64,000 bases of DNA from a virus: positions 1 to 64,000 of the IMG/VR virus record IMGVR_UViG_3300044814_000017, one strand, 5' to 3'. Under the pieces are notes generated by a model. It worked only from the letters and a program-made list of their open reading frames with translations, ran no database searches and was not told the DNA's origin. Positions 21,201 through 29,078 of the stretch are shown here, piece by piece. The position numbers were made by a program, and so were the translations under genes. Each line of letters starts with the position of its first letter. Within the stretch, counting starts at the first letter, position 1.

Positions 21201-22067
21201 GTGAAAAAGAGAATTGAGGTTCATTCGCAGGTGGAATTCGACGCCTGCGTAAAACTCGGCAACATCGCCGTTGTGGTCAACTGTAGCGTCGTGGCGTGGG
21301 AGAATTCCAGCGTCGAGGCGTGGGAGAATTCCAGCGTCGTGGCGCGGGGGAATTCCAGCGTCGTGGCGCGGGGGAATTCCAGCGTCGTGGCGCGGGAGAA
21401 TTCCAGCGTCGTGGCGTGGGGGAATTCCAGCGTCGTGGCGTGGGAGAATTCCAGCGTCGTGGCGCGGGGGAATTCCAGCGTCGTGGCGCGGGAGAATTCC
21501 AGCGTCGTGGCGTGGGAGAATTCCAGCGTCGAGGCGTGGGGGAATTCCAGCGTCGAGGCGCGGGGGAATGTGTTCGTCCGGCTTTGGTCCGCGCTTTCGA
21601 TCAAGGCTTCGCTGCGCGTCGCGATCATGGTGCATGGCACCGCCGCAACGCTTGAAGGCGGCAATCAAATCCAGGCGCTCAATCCGCAGATCGGCTCGGA
21701 ATGGTGCGAGTATTTCGAAATTGATCCGGCGACCACGCCGTTCGTGATTCCGGATATCGACGCCGCCATCTTAAAATCCATCGAGGCCAACAAAGCTGCG
21801 GGCACCAACGGCCTAGATATGGGCAGTTGGCACGGCCAGGAGTGCGATGAAACCAACTGGTGCGACACGACGCATTGCCGCGCTGGCTACGCCATCTGTC
21901 TCGCTGGAAAGGCTGGATTTGAATTGGAGCGCAAAGTTGGGGCTGAAACTGCTGGTAAAATGATCTATGCGGCAAGTCGACCGGACAAACCGCTTCCGGA
22001 TTTTCACGCCAGCAATATGCAAGCGATGGAAGATATCATTGCTAGCGCGCGCAATGGCGGTAGTTGA
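21201..22067 (+). CDS. 24-bp-repeat beta-solenoid protein with Cys-rich C-terminal domain
   Basis: 288 residues, GTG start after AAAGGA. Residues 29-124 are twelve copies of an 8-residue unit, S-S-V-V/E-A-W/R-E/G-N, ideal for a regular beta-helix with Val facing inward. The C-terminal domain (about 190-288) contains MGSWHG, CDTTHCRAGYAICLAG and a terminal helix with HASNMQAMEDI, a module that recurs in phages without known function. Only repeat positions 4, 6 and 7 vary, so the repeats are young or homogenised. Its stop overlaps the next HTH gene. Confidence 0.7.
   Translation: MKKRIEVHSQVEFDACVKLGNIAVVVNCSVVAWENSSVEAWENSSVVARGNSSVVARGNSSVVARENSSVVAWGNSSVVAWENSSVVARGNSSVVARENSSVVAWENSSVEAWGNSSVEARGNVFVRLWSALSIKASLRVAIMVHGTAATLEGGNQIQALNPQIGSEWCEYFEIDPATTPFVIPDIDAAILKSIEANKAAGTNGLDMGSWHGQECDETNWCDTTHCRAGYAICLAGKAGFELERKVGAETAGKMIYAASRPDKPLPDFHASNMQAMEDIIASARNGGS
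21285..21572 (+). repeat. Tandem repeat, 12 x 24 bp
   Basis: Unit AGCGTCGTGGCG + TGGGAGAATTCC with changes at three sites only (GTG/GAG, TGG/CGG, GAG/GGG). The last unit diverges at its end (AATGTG). All three plus-strand frames stay open through it because the unit has no stops, producing long shadow frames. Confidence 0.95.
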
Positions 22068-22339
22068 TGACGCCTCAAGAATTCAGCGACATACGGTCAA
22101 CTTTCGGCTTAGGCCGAAAAGAATTTGCGTTGCTACTTGGGTACACGGGCGAGCCTCGGAACAATTGGGTTACCATCAAGCGGTACGAAACCGGAGAACG
22201 TGACATTCCACCAACAATTGGACGCTTGGCATTAATGCTATCGTGGTTCTATTGTGATTTTGGGAGACTGCCTGATCTAGATGCGGGGGAGCGGAACCCT
22301 CCATTAACACACTCGGAGTTTTTGGAGCGCAGGACATGA
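22067..22339 (+). CDS. XRE-type HTH regulator
   Basis: 90 residues from ATG 22067 (TGATG overlap). FSDIRSTFGLGRKEFALLLGYTG followed by TIKRYETGERDIP is a Cro/CI helix-turn-helix; an acidic, aromatic tail follows. Possible controller of the accessory gene run. Confidence 0.7.
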   Translation: MTPQEFSDIRSTFGLGRKEFALLLGYTGEPRNNWVTIKRYETGERDIPPTIGRLALMLSWFYCDFGRLPDLDAGERNPPLTHSEFLERRT

Positions 22340-22788
22340 CTAGAGCACAACGCAGAACGCTAGAAGCCGTCAAGGCGGGCAAGTCTCCCACCCTGGCAGG
22401 CAGAGCGCCGAAAGATGGCGAATGGTTTGTTTGCAAGGGCAGGTTTGGGTATTCGATCCATCAGGCAATCCGCGTTACAGCGGCACTGATTTTCTACAGG
22501 TACGAAACGAACGGTCGCGATCATCGCGCGCGTCAAGATGAAATAGTTTTCTCGGGCGGCAAAGCCAGCGCTGAAAAACTAGCTGCCCAGCTAACGTCAT
22601 CACGCGCTCAATATGACCATGAATGCCGAACGGCTCACGAGCGCAAAGAAAAACGCAACGCTGAGTTAATCGAAGCTGCCCGACAAGCCCTTAACGCATC
22701 CCTCTCACCGCCTCTAGATTGGAAACAAGATCAGGCCGAAACTTCTTGCCTGCCCCGCTCACCGGCAGAGAGGGAGGGACAGCAATGA
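22336..22788 (+). CDS. Hypothetical accessory protein
   Basis: 150 residues, ATGA start. An N-terminal globular part (about 1-75, GEWFVCKGRFGYSIHQAIRVTAALIFYRYE) and a charged helical C-terminal half. No family recognised. Confidence 0.5.
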   Translation: MTRAQRRTLEAVKAGKSPTLAGRAPKDGEWFVCKGRFGYSIHQAIRVTAALIFYRYETNGRDHRARQDEIVFSGGKASAEKLAAQLTSSRAQYDHECRTAHERKEKRNAELIEAARQALNASLSPPLDWKQDQAETSCLPRSPAEREGQQ

Positions 22789-22961
22789 GCCAAGACAAAA
22801 ACGATATCGGCAACATGACCGAAAAGGAAATTCCCGGCGTCCTCGAATATTACAAGGGACGGCTTCTCGAGGTGAAGGATGCAAGTCGCGAGGGTTGGTG
22901 GCGCTTCCATGAACATTACGACCGCCACGGTTATTGCGATAATCCGGCGCGGGGTTACTAG
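22785..22961 (+). CDS. 58-residue accessory protein
   Basis: ATG 22785 overlaps the preceding stop (ATGA), preferred to the longer frame from 22719. Sequence: helix, then WWRFHEHYDRHGYCD, aromatic/His-rich. Unknown. Confidence 0.45.
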   Translation: MSQDKNDIGNMTEKEIPGVLEYYKGRLLEVKDASREGWWRFHEHYDRHGYCDNPARGY

Positions 22962-22963
22962 CC

Positions 22964-23416
22964 ATGACCTCCCCCACCCTCCTATCCCTGGCAGGCAGAG
23001 TAGAATCTCTGACGGGGCGCGATCGGAATATTGCGAACGACGTCCTGTACGCGTGCGGTTGGACGACGCATGAAATCGGTGAAGGTGATAATCGCACCAC
23101 GATTTGGACAGCGCCGCGTGGCGAAGAGTTTACTGACGGCGATCAACCCGACCCGACCGCCTCACTCGACGCCGCGATGACGCTGGTGCCGGAAGGCTGG
23201 GGCTGGAGCGTTGGCGATGTTCATGGGCCGCTAGAAGCATATTCTGGCAGCAGCGTACCTTGGGCTGAGATTTGGACCCGCGATGATCGCGACGTTCAAA
23301 TCCCCGACATGAACTGGGATGGTTGCCGCAACCATCTTAATGCCGCCACGCCTGCGCTCGCACTAACCGCCGCTTCCCTCCGCGCCCGCTCCGCATTGGA
23401 GGCCAGTCATGGGTAA
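22964..23416 (+). CDS. Conserved phage accessory protein, unknown
   Basis: 150 residues. Two blocks (DVLYACGWTTHEIG and MTLVPEGWGWSVGDVHGPLEAY), ending ATPALALTAASLRARSA, resemble small phage proteins that often occur in several copies per genome. Its last codons overlap the tnpB-like start by 8 bases. Confidence 0.55.
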   Translation: MTSPTLLSLAGRVESLTGRDRNIANDVLYACGWTTHEIGEGDNRTTIWTAPRGEEFTDGDQPDPTASLDAAMTLVPEGWGWSVGDVHGPLEAYSGSSVPWAEIWTRDDRDVQIPDMNWDGCRNHLNAATPALALTAASLRARSALEASHG

Positions 23417-24506
23417 GGTGTTGACCTACAAATATCGCATTAAAGACCGGGGCACCCGTAAGGCGCTGCGACGGCATGCGATAGGCATCAATCAGGTCTG
23501 GAACTACCTCAACGGTTACCAGCGCGATATCGAGGAGCGCTATAAGGCCGGCAGGCCTAGCCGCAGATGGCCCAACCATTTTGACCTGACCGGCATGGTG
23601 TCCGGCGTTTCCAAAGAGCTTGAGGTTTCTTCCATCTCTATTGGAGAGGTCTGCCGCACCTATGTGCAGAGCCGGAACGCCAACAAGCGCTCGTTACGCT
23701 TCCGGTCCAGCTTCGGTGCCCGAAGGTCACTCGGTTGGATACCGTTCCGCCGCCCGACTACGGATGGCAACAGCATCACTTACTTGGGAAAGAAATATCG
23801 TTTCTTTGGAGCGAAACGTCGCCCGGTTCCTAATGTCATTAAGACCGGCGCGTTTGTCGAGGACGCGCGAGGCCGCTGGTACGTCTGCTTTACGGTCGAG
23901 GTGCCAGAGCTTCCCGCGGGCGTCGGAGCGATCGGCATAGACCTTGGTCTCAAGACGCTGGCGACCCTCAGCAACGGGGAAACCGTTCCGGCCCTCCAAC
24001 ACTACCGTCGATACCAGGACGCGCTAGCGACCGCCCAGCGGGCCGGGAATAAGCGTCGGGTATCCGCCATTCACGCTAAGATCGCGAACGCGCGCCGCGA
24101 TCATATCCACAAGGCGACCACCAAGATTGCGCGCGAAAACCGTTTGATCGTCGTCGGCGATGTGAACGCGGCTCAGCTTAAGCAGACCAAGATGACGAAG
24201 TCCGTCTCGGATGCAAGCTGGACGATGTTCCGTAAAATGCTTGAATACAAAGCCAGTAGGCACCAAGCAATTTACGTTGAAGCCGACGAACGATTCACTT
24301 CCGTAACCTGTTCTGAGTGCGGTGCGCTCAGTGGCCCGAAAGGTCAAAAAGGGTTGCGAATAAGACAGTGGGAATGCTCGGACTGCGGAGCGTCGCATGA
24401 TCGCGACGTGAACGCAGCCCGAAATATCCTACGTGTCGGGCAAAGCACTTTGCCTCATGCAGATGAAAGCCGGGCGTTCCGGATAGGTGCGACTCATGCC
24501 GGATAG
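23409..24506 (+). CDS. tnpB: TnpB-like RuvC protein, canonical RuvC-II Glu absent, no transposon ends
   Basis: 365 residues, full TnpB length. RuvC-I GIDLGLKTLATLS with Asp178; RuvC-III HDRDVNAARNIL with Asp333; zinc ribbon CSECG (301-305) and CSDCG (323-327). At RuvC-II the usual VVEDL reads VVGDV: Gly250 replaces the catalytic Glu. Glu294 in ADERFTS, just before the ribbon, may substitute, as in TnpB groups reported with a rearranged site. The gene overlaps its neighbours at both ends (8 and 11 bases), leaving no room for IS605 ends or a downstream guide-RNA region. Probably a captured, perhaps domesticated, RNA-guided nuclease or binder. Confidence 0.8.
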   Translation: MGKVLTYKYRIKDRGTRKALRRHAIGINQVWNYLNGYQRDIEERYKAGRPSRRWPNHFDLTGMVSGVSKELEVSSISIGEVCRTYVQSRNANKRSLRFRSSFGARRSLGWIPFRRPTTDGNSITYLGKKYRFFGAKRRPVPNVIKTGAFVEDARGRWYVCFTVEVPELPAGVGAIGIDLGLKTLATLSNGETVPALQHYRRYQDALATAQRAGNKRRVSAIHAKIANARRDHIHKATTKIARENRLIVVGDVNAAQLKQTKMTKSVSDASWTMFRKMLEYKASRHQAIYVEADERFTSVTCSECGALSGPKGQKGLRIRQWECSDCGASHDRDVNAARNILRVGQSTLPHADESRAFRIGATHAG

Positions 24507-24684
24507 GGTGAAGCGCATCAAGACCGTTGAGCACGAACCGGGAGAGGGCTGGATCGCGAGAAACCCATGGACCGGACAAGAAATTTTAGAGACCGGCTGG
24601 CGATGGAATAGCCGAGCGGTTGCGCGAACCGTCGTCGCCGAATGTCGACTGTTTCGCGAGAAATTCGAGGTCCGCCATGGATAG
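24496..24684 (+). CDS. 62-residue protein overlapping the tnpB 3' end
   Basis: ATG 24496 lies inside the last codons of the tnpB-like gene. GEGWIARNPWTGQEILETGWRW is Trp- and Gly-rich and beta-like. Unknown. If a TnpB guide RNA exists it would have to overlap this gene. Confidence 0.45.
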   Translation: MPDRVKRIKTVEHEPGEGWIARNPWTGQEILETGWRWNSRAVARTVVAECRLFREKFEVRHG

Positions 24685-24895
24685 GGTGAAGCTGACGGAG
24701 GCGGATAAGGAACTGATGCGAGATGTTCGGATCGTAAGGTTCGCGCGATTGTTTGGGGATGAAGATTCTCAACATCTGCAGCGGCTGATCAGCGACAAAC
24801 TTGTGTCATGGCGATGGAACGCTGGCCTGCCGGTTTACGAACTCACCGAATCCGGCCGCGCCCTACTCGCATCCAATGCAGGGGATTCGAAATGA
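24677..24895 (+). CDS. Small winged-helix-like protein
   Basis: 72 residues from ATG 24677. LQRLISDKLVSWRWNAGLPVYELTESGRALL has the helix-wing pattern of winged-helix DNA-binding proteins (TxxGxALL ending). Overlaps both neighbours by 4-8 bases. Confidence 0.5.
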   Translation: MDRVKLTEADKELMRDVRIVRFARLFGDEDSQHLQRLISDKLVSWRWNAGLPVYELTESGRALLASNAGDSK

Positions 24896-25077
24896 CGTTA
24901 TCCGAAGCGAGAATGTTCGGCGAAGAAATAAATCAGAGATGCGGCGCCACTATCATATTCCGCGAGCCATCCAAGCGGCTGAGTTTCCAAGCCATAGCCG
25001 GTGACGATGAAAGCTGCCTCCCGCCTGGGGCCGTCATCATCGAACTCATCCTCGCATCCAATGCAAAGGGAGATTGA
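24892..25077 (+). CDS. 61-residue protein
   Basis: ATG 24892 (ATGA). One helix then mixed strands with FREPSKRLSF; ends one base before the next start. Unknown. Confidence 0.4.
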   Translation: MTLSEARMFGEEINQRCGATIIFREPSKRLSFQAIAGDDESCLPPGAVIIELILASNAKGD

Positions 25078-25078
25078 G

Positions 25079-25396
25079 ATGGGATCGAAATTGAAGCCGG
25101 GAAATTTTGACTGTTACGCGAACGCTCTACCCGATGAGCCGATGTTTGTGCTTTTGGGACGCGATCGGCTTGCGCCGCCGCTCACTGCAATATGGGCAGC
25201 AATCCGCGCGGGCAATCGAACGGAAGCGAGGCGAATTTTCAGCGAGCTAGTCGAGGGACGATTAGCCGCGGGCTACGTATTTCAACCTGAGCCCGAGAAG
25301 GCCCTCGAAGCCTCCGACTGCGCCATGACGATGGTCCAATGGCGAAAAGAGAACAACGGCAAGTGGCGCCCATCCAATGCAAAGACGGGGGAGTAG
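25079..25396 (+). CDS. 105-residue accessory protein
   Basis: I use ATG 25079. KPGNFDCYANALPDEPMFVLLGRD followed by PPLTAIWAAIR and a Trp-containing C-terminus (VQWRKENNGKWRPSNAK) resembles small phage proteins of unknown role. Confidence 0.5.
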   Translation: MGSKLKPGNFDCYANALPDEPMFVLLGRDRLAPPLTAIWAAIRAGNRTEARRIFSELVEGRLAAGYVFQPEPEKALEASDCAMTMVQWRKENNGKWRPSNAKTGE

Positions 25397-25397
25397 G

Positions 25398-25583
25398 ATG
25401 AGACGACGCGAACTTATCAGGCGACTACAGAGCGACCACAACGAATTGCGAGCGGCGTCCGGCGGTTTCTTCCCCGGAGGTCAACGGCGGGCGCAGGAAA
25501 TGTCAGCCCGCCGCCTTGAGTTGCTTCACGCCCTCGAAAATCTACTGCCTGAAATTATCGAAAAGATGGAGCCCCAACCATGA
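25398..25583 (+). CDS. 61-residue basic helical protein
   Basis: ATG 25398 after GAGTAGG. Strongly basic at both ends (RRRELIRRLQ; RRAQEMSARRLELL) and helical; could bind nucleic acid. Overlaps the next start (ATGA). Confidence 0.45.
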   Translation: MRRRELIRRLQSDHNELRAASGGFFPGGQRRAQEMSARRLELLHALENLLPEIIEKMEPQP

Positions 25584-25678
25584 CAGCCGCCATCACACCG
25601 GGGAGAGATGAGTTGCTGGCGCTTGCGATTGAGCATTTGCGCGGGACCGAGCCCAAAGCGCCGCGCTGCAAGACATGA
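25580..25678 (+). CDS. 32-residue peptide
   Basis: ATGA start overlapping the previous gene. One helix (RDELLALAIEHL) and a basic tail. Small but positioned as part of the overlapped run. Confidence 0.35.
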   Translation: MTAAITPGRDELLALAIEHLRGTEPKAPRCKT

Positions 25679-25690
25679 GGAGACGGTAAA

Positions 25691-26230
25691 GTGAAGCTAC
25701 CTGTCTGCTTCGAATGCAATGGCACGGGTGCGTCACAGCCTGATTGCTGGCTGTGCAAGGGAGAAATGTTCATATCTGTCCGCAAGGCAAAGCGAAACGG
25801 ATACGCCGTCGAGGATTTAGAAGACATCTACAGGGGCTCATGTCGCTGCCCGACGTATGAATGCAGTGGCAATACATGCGATTGGTGCGAAGGTGATGGG
25901 CGCGTTGATCCTGGTCTATTCGAGCGTGAAGTCACTCGCGTTTTGATCTGCGCCGCCACCGGCCGCATTCCGGATATTCCCGTTCCCTATTATGGCGGCT
26001 GGAGCAAATCCGACTACCTGCTTCTCAGTAGCGTTGCTGGTCGGCATTGCCGCGAGCGTCACTGGATACATTGGTCAACGAGCATTTTAGGTGACGATTT
26101 ATCGTTGACCGATGCTGGGACCGTCGAATTCGAGCGCCGTCATCCGGCGTGGCTGGCGCAATTCGATTCCAACTGGATGCCCTATGACAGCGCCGGTCGT
26201 TGGGCGGATGACGGAGGAAAATCGCCATGA
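25691..26230 (+). CDS. DnaJ-type zinc-cluster protein
   Basis: 179 residues, GTG start. CFECNGTG, CWLCKGE, CRCPTYECSGNTCDWCEGDG are CxxCxGxG-like repeats as in the DnaJ cysteine-rich domain, so it probably binds two zinc ions. The C-terminal 100 residues are unrelated to DnaJ. Possible nucleic acid or protein binding. Confidence 0.6.
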   Translation: MKLPVCFECNGTGASQPDCWLCKGEMFISVRKAKRNGYAVEDLEDIYRGSCRCPTYECSGNTCDWCEGDGRVDPGLFEREVTRVLICAATGRIPDIPVPYYGGWSKSDYLLLSSVAGRHCRERHWIHWSTSILGDDLSLTDAGTVEFERRHPAWLAQFDSNWMPYDSAGRWADDGGKSP

Positions 26231-27255
26231 CCAACTCTCACCCACCCCGCCCGAACCCCGACGCACTCGACATCCTCAAGACGGCTCGCTCTCGAATCCA
26301 TGCAATGAAAGTCGCGCCGTGCTCGGGGCTCGCCAGCAGCCGCAAGGCCGCTGAAGAATTGGAGGAAGCGCTGGATTACCTCGCCAGCGAGCGAGATGAA
26401 TGGAAATCGCGGTGCGTCTCGCTTGATGATCTAAGACGTGAACAGCAAGCGGACGTTGAGAGCTTGCAGGCAGTAGTCGCCGCTCATCAGTCAAGCCGTG
26501 ATGCCGCAGAGGGCGCGGCCGAATATGAAACTGGCGACGAAATCGTTTTTCTTGACAGCAGCGGTGAGCAGCACAGGGTCGTTTACAATCTTACTGAAGA
26601 TCAGTCCGGTCTTGGCAGTGGATGGTTCGTTCACCCGGACGATCCGTTCGAGGACGCCCCACCGAAGCCAGCGCCTGATGCCCCGGGACATACCGATTTA
26701 ATGGTCACACCAGAAAGCCTAGATGCTTGGCTGGAGAAAAATCCGTTGCCCGCGCCTGATGCGATGCGGGGGGCGCTGGAGCGGTTGCTCGCTGCATTCA
26801 AGGGACTGCAGCCGTTTCCTTTAATTGTACAGGCCGTGGCGGAAGGTTTGATCCGCGATGCTGAAGCCGCCCTCTCCGCACCCGCGCCGTCACCCTATGG
26901 GGCAGGCAACGCGCTGAAAATATACGTCGATGGAATGACGGCCGACAACTGGGCCGGTATGCGCCTTCGATGCGAACGGCAGTTAAACGAACTCACCGCA
27001 GCGCTACCAGATCAGGTTGTGGTGGACTCCATGCAATGGCTTGGTGGTGATTACCGACGCCTCCAAAAGTTTTGCGGCTTGAACTTTGGCCGAGCAGATG
27101 CCCACGATGTGGCTTGGTTGGGACCGAACGACGGTGAGCAAGTGGTGATCTGGAATACAGCGCTGGATAAATGGCTGTGCTGCCCAAAAGGGCTTTGGAT
27201 TGATCGACATCGCGATGGCGCTCTATTTCTTCGAACTCCGGAGCCTGGCGAATGA
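26227..27255 (+). CDS. Mosaic accessory protein, unknown
   Basis: 342 residues, ATGA start. A coiled-coil section at about 40-90, a beta-rich segment (GDEIVFLDSSGEQHRVVYNL), a Pro-rich linker, and helical and Trp-rich C-terminal parts. The mixed composition suggests several joined modules. No family recognised. Confidence 0.5.
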   Translation: MTNSHPPRPNPDALDILKTARSRIHAMKVAPCSGLASSRKAAEELEEALDYLASERDEWKSRCVSLDDLRREQQADVESLQAVVAAHQSSRDAAEGAAEYETGDEIVFLDSSGEQHRVVYNLTEDQSGLGSGWFVHPDDPFEDAPPKPAPDAPGHTDLMVTPESLDAWLEKNPLPAPDAMRGALERLLAAFKGLQPFPLIVQAVAEGLIRDAEAALSAPAPSPYGAGNALKIYVDGMTADNWAGMRLRCERQLNELTAALPDQVVVDSMQWLGGDYRRLQKFCGLNFGRADAHDVAWLGPNDGEQVVIWNTALDKWLCCPKGLWIDRHRDGALFLRTPEPGE

Positions 27256-27710
27256 TCCCATACCAGAACGCAACGAGCGGTCAAAAGGCGCGCGGCGAAA
27301 TAACCAAAATGCTGCAAGCCTTCGGCTGCGAATCTGTTGGGTTCATGGACGACTTCGCCGCGCGAACGGTCATCCTGGCATTCAAGCATCGCGGCCGTCC
27401 GGTGCAGCTCAGGGCGTCGGCGAAAGGATGGGCAACGCTCTACCTTAAAGAAAACCCGTGGTCGCCGCAACGGCGATCCACCAGACAACAATGGGAAAAC
27501 TCTGCGCTAGAGCAGGGCCTTCTCGCCATCAACTCGATCTTGCGCGATTGGGTCAAGGGACAAATTACAGCAGTCGAGTGCGGTATTCTTTCGTTCGAAT
27601 CCGTGTTCATGCCGTACATGCTCACAAACGATGGCTGCACTGTCATCGAACGAATTTCCTCAATGGACCTATTGCCCGCGCCCGCCTCTACTGCCGGAGA
27701 GGTGGAATGA
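27252..27710 (+). CDS. Hypothetical accessory protein
   Basis: 152 residues, ATGA overlap. ARGEITKMLQAFGCESVGFMDD and VILAFKHRGRPVQLRASAKGWA resemble a compact alpha/beta domain; the C-terminal part has FMPYMLTNDG. Seen, from memory, in other rhizobial phage genomes without function. Confidence 0.5.
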   Translation: MIPYQNATSGQKARGEITKMLQAFGCESVGFMDDFAARTVILAFKHRGRPVQLRASAKGWATLYLKENPWSPQRRSTRQQWENSALEQGLLAINSILRDWVKGQITAVECGILSFESVFMPYMLTNDGCTVIERISSMDLLPAPASTAGEVE

Positions 27711-28147
27711 CGGACAACGAACAAGAAATTATTGAGATTGCACGCGACCTTGTAGCACTTTGGGAAAGTCCTGCTATAAAAGGACTTGCGCGCTCGGATC
27801 GCAACGCGGCTATTGAAGATACGCGCAACGCTTTAATTCAGGCCTGTAGCTCAACGGTAGAGCCAAGCGCTCGTAACGCTTTGGTTGCTGGTTCGAGTCC
27901 AGCCGGGCCCACCAATGCCACTGTAGCTCAATCGGCAGAGCGGCGTCTTTGTAAGGCGAAGGTTGGAGGTTCGATTCCTCCCGGGGGCACCATTTATTTT
28001 GCGCTTCGCGATAGCGTTCTTGAGCAAGCAGCAAAGAACCTCGCGAAATGGTATCCAGAAAACAATAGCACGAATGCATTCTGCGCGGCTATTCGTTCGA
28101 TGAAATCGCGTCCCTCCAGCTTGGCGGGGGATGAGCGGAATGGGTGA
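27707..28147 (+). CDS. Open frame that runs through two tRNA genes
   Basis: ATGA start at 27707. The first 46 codons (EIIEIARDLVALWESPAIKGL...) look like a normal small phage protein. The frame then stays open through both tRNA-Thr genes and on to 28147 (LEQAAKNLAKWYPENNSTNAF). Either the tRNAs were inserted in an older gene in frame, or the real protein is shorter and the continued opening is chance. Low certainty about the true 3' end. Confidence 0.4.
   Translation: MTDNEQEIIEIARDLVALWESPAIKGLARSDRNAAIEDTRNALIQACSSTVEPSARNALVAGSSPAGPTNATVAQSAERRLCKAKVGGSIPPGGTIYFALRDSVLEQAAKNLAKWYPENNSTNAFCAAIRSMKSRPSSLAGDERNG
27840..27914 (+). tRNA. tRNA-Thr (anticodon CGT)
   Basis: Cloverleaf folds by eye: acceptor AGGCCTG/CGGGCCC with an A-C mismatch at the first pair, D arm GCTC...GAGC, anticodon stem AAGCG/CGCTT with loop CTCGTAA, T arm GCTGG TTCGAGT CCAGC, and encoded CCA. 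Reads ACG codons. Confidence 0.88.
27917..27992 (+). tRNA. tRNA-Thr (anticodon TGT)
   Basis: Acceptor GCCACTG/CGGGGGC with one mismatch, D arm GCTC...GAGC, anticodon loop TTTGTAA (stem has one mismatch at its base), T arm GGAGG TTCGATT CCTCC, encoded CCA. Reads ACA codons. Lies two bases after the first tRNA-Thr. Confidence 0.85.
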
Positions 28148-28250
28148 GCGTGGATTCGGAGCGCCGCTTGAAGGCACCCATGTCATTAAGTTGATTGAAC
28201 GAATGCGCCGCGAAGGGCCTCCGAAAATCAAACGAAAGGGAGCAAAATAG
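28140..28250 (+). CDS. 36-residue basic peptide
   Basis: ATG 28140 overlaps the end of the tRNA-spanning frame. HVIKLIERMRREGPPKIKRKGAK is basic. It ends three bases before the ParB-like gene. Possibly real; short. Confidence 0.4.
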   Translation: MGERGFGAPLEGTHVIKLIERMRREGPPKIKRKGAK

Positions 28251-28253
28251 AAA

Positions 28254-28820
28254 ATGCCCCGTATATCCAAAGCCGAAGAAGCCTGGCCGGTTGCCAACAT
28301 TGAGTGGCGCAAGACTGGCACACTCAAGCAATCCGCTGGTAACCCCAAGGATCACCCTCCGCAACAAGTTGATGAAATCGTAGCCTTAATCAAGGCGTTT
28401 GGCTGGACGCAGCCCATCCTTGTTAACGAAAGGGACGAAATTATAGCTGGCCACGGCAGGGATTTGGCGGCAATCAAGATGAAGCTGCCACGTGAGCCCG
28501 TGATAGTTGCGCGGGGTTGGAGCCCAGCTCAGATATTGGCCTATCGGCTCGCCGATAACCTCGTCCCGACCAAAGCACCATGGAAGCCGGAATTCGTCTC
28601 AGCGGACCTTGCTGCGTTATCGGAGATGAATTTCGATATTCGGCCATTTGGTCTCGACAACATCGAAATACCGGAACTTGAGGCGATCATTCCTGTCGCA
28701 CCCAAGTCAAACCGTTCAAAAACCACGATATTTGTGAGTGTGCTCAATCAAGATGTTGAGAAAGCTCGCAGGGTCATATCAGCGGCGCTGGACAAAGCGC
28801 GTTTGGGGCATAATTTATGA
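28254..28820 (+). CDS. ParB-like nuclease-domain protein
   Basis: 188 residues. NPKDHPPQQVDEIVALIKAFG, PILVNERDEIIAGHGR and LADN follow the ParB/Srx N-terminal domain (GxxR CTP/nuclease motif as GHGR). Phages often place such proteins just before terminase genes, alone or fused to methylases. Likely DNA- or nucleotide-binding; exact role unknown. Confidence 0.75.
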   Translation: MPRISKAEEAWPVANIEWRKTGTLKQSAGNPKDHPPQQVDEIVALIKAFGWTQPILVNERDEIIAGHGRDLAAIKMKLPREPVIVARGWSPAQILAYRLADNLVPTKAPWKPEFVSADLAALSEMNFDIRPFGLDNIEIPELEAIIPVAPKSNRSKTTIFVSVLNQDVEKARRVISAALDKARLGHNL

Positions 28821-29035
28821 AACACCCACCGTTCTTTTGCATGAAAACACTTATGGGCTTTGGTGGCCAAGATTTGAACCGCATTACGCTGAACTGCCCA
28901 GACGGCTCGGAATTCGTCTTAATGGAACTCGGCGAGGCTCGCACTGAGAAGGCTAACTACCGCGCCAATGAACTCGCAACCCATCTCTCTGCTCTCTGGG
29001 CCAAAACCGCACCAGCGCCCTCCCCAGCCCTATAG
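28817..29035 (+). CDS. 72-residue protein
   Basis: ATGA overlap with the ParB-like gene. Beta-rich centre (GFGGQDLNRITLNCPDGSEFVLMEL) and a helical tail. Unknown. Confidence 0.45.
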   Translation: MKHPPFFCMKTLMGFGGQDLNRITLNCPDGSEFVLMELGEARTEKANYRANELATHLSALWAKTAPAPSPAL

Positions 29036-29078
29036 GGAGGCTATTGGGAGCGCGTCAAACCAGTGATAAGCTGAGGGA

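Noticed and set aside
21285-21572. CRISPR array
   Set aside because: The repeats are contiguous 24-bp units with no spacers, in frame with a protein, and no cas genes are present.
21171-21747. Long frames on both strands and in other frames over the 24-bp repeats
   Set aside because: The repeat unit lacks stop codons in these frames, so they stay open by periodicity; the other ends lack coding character.
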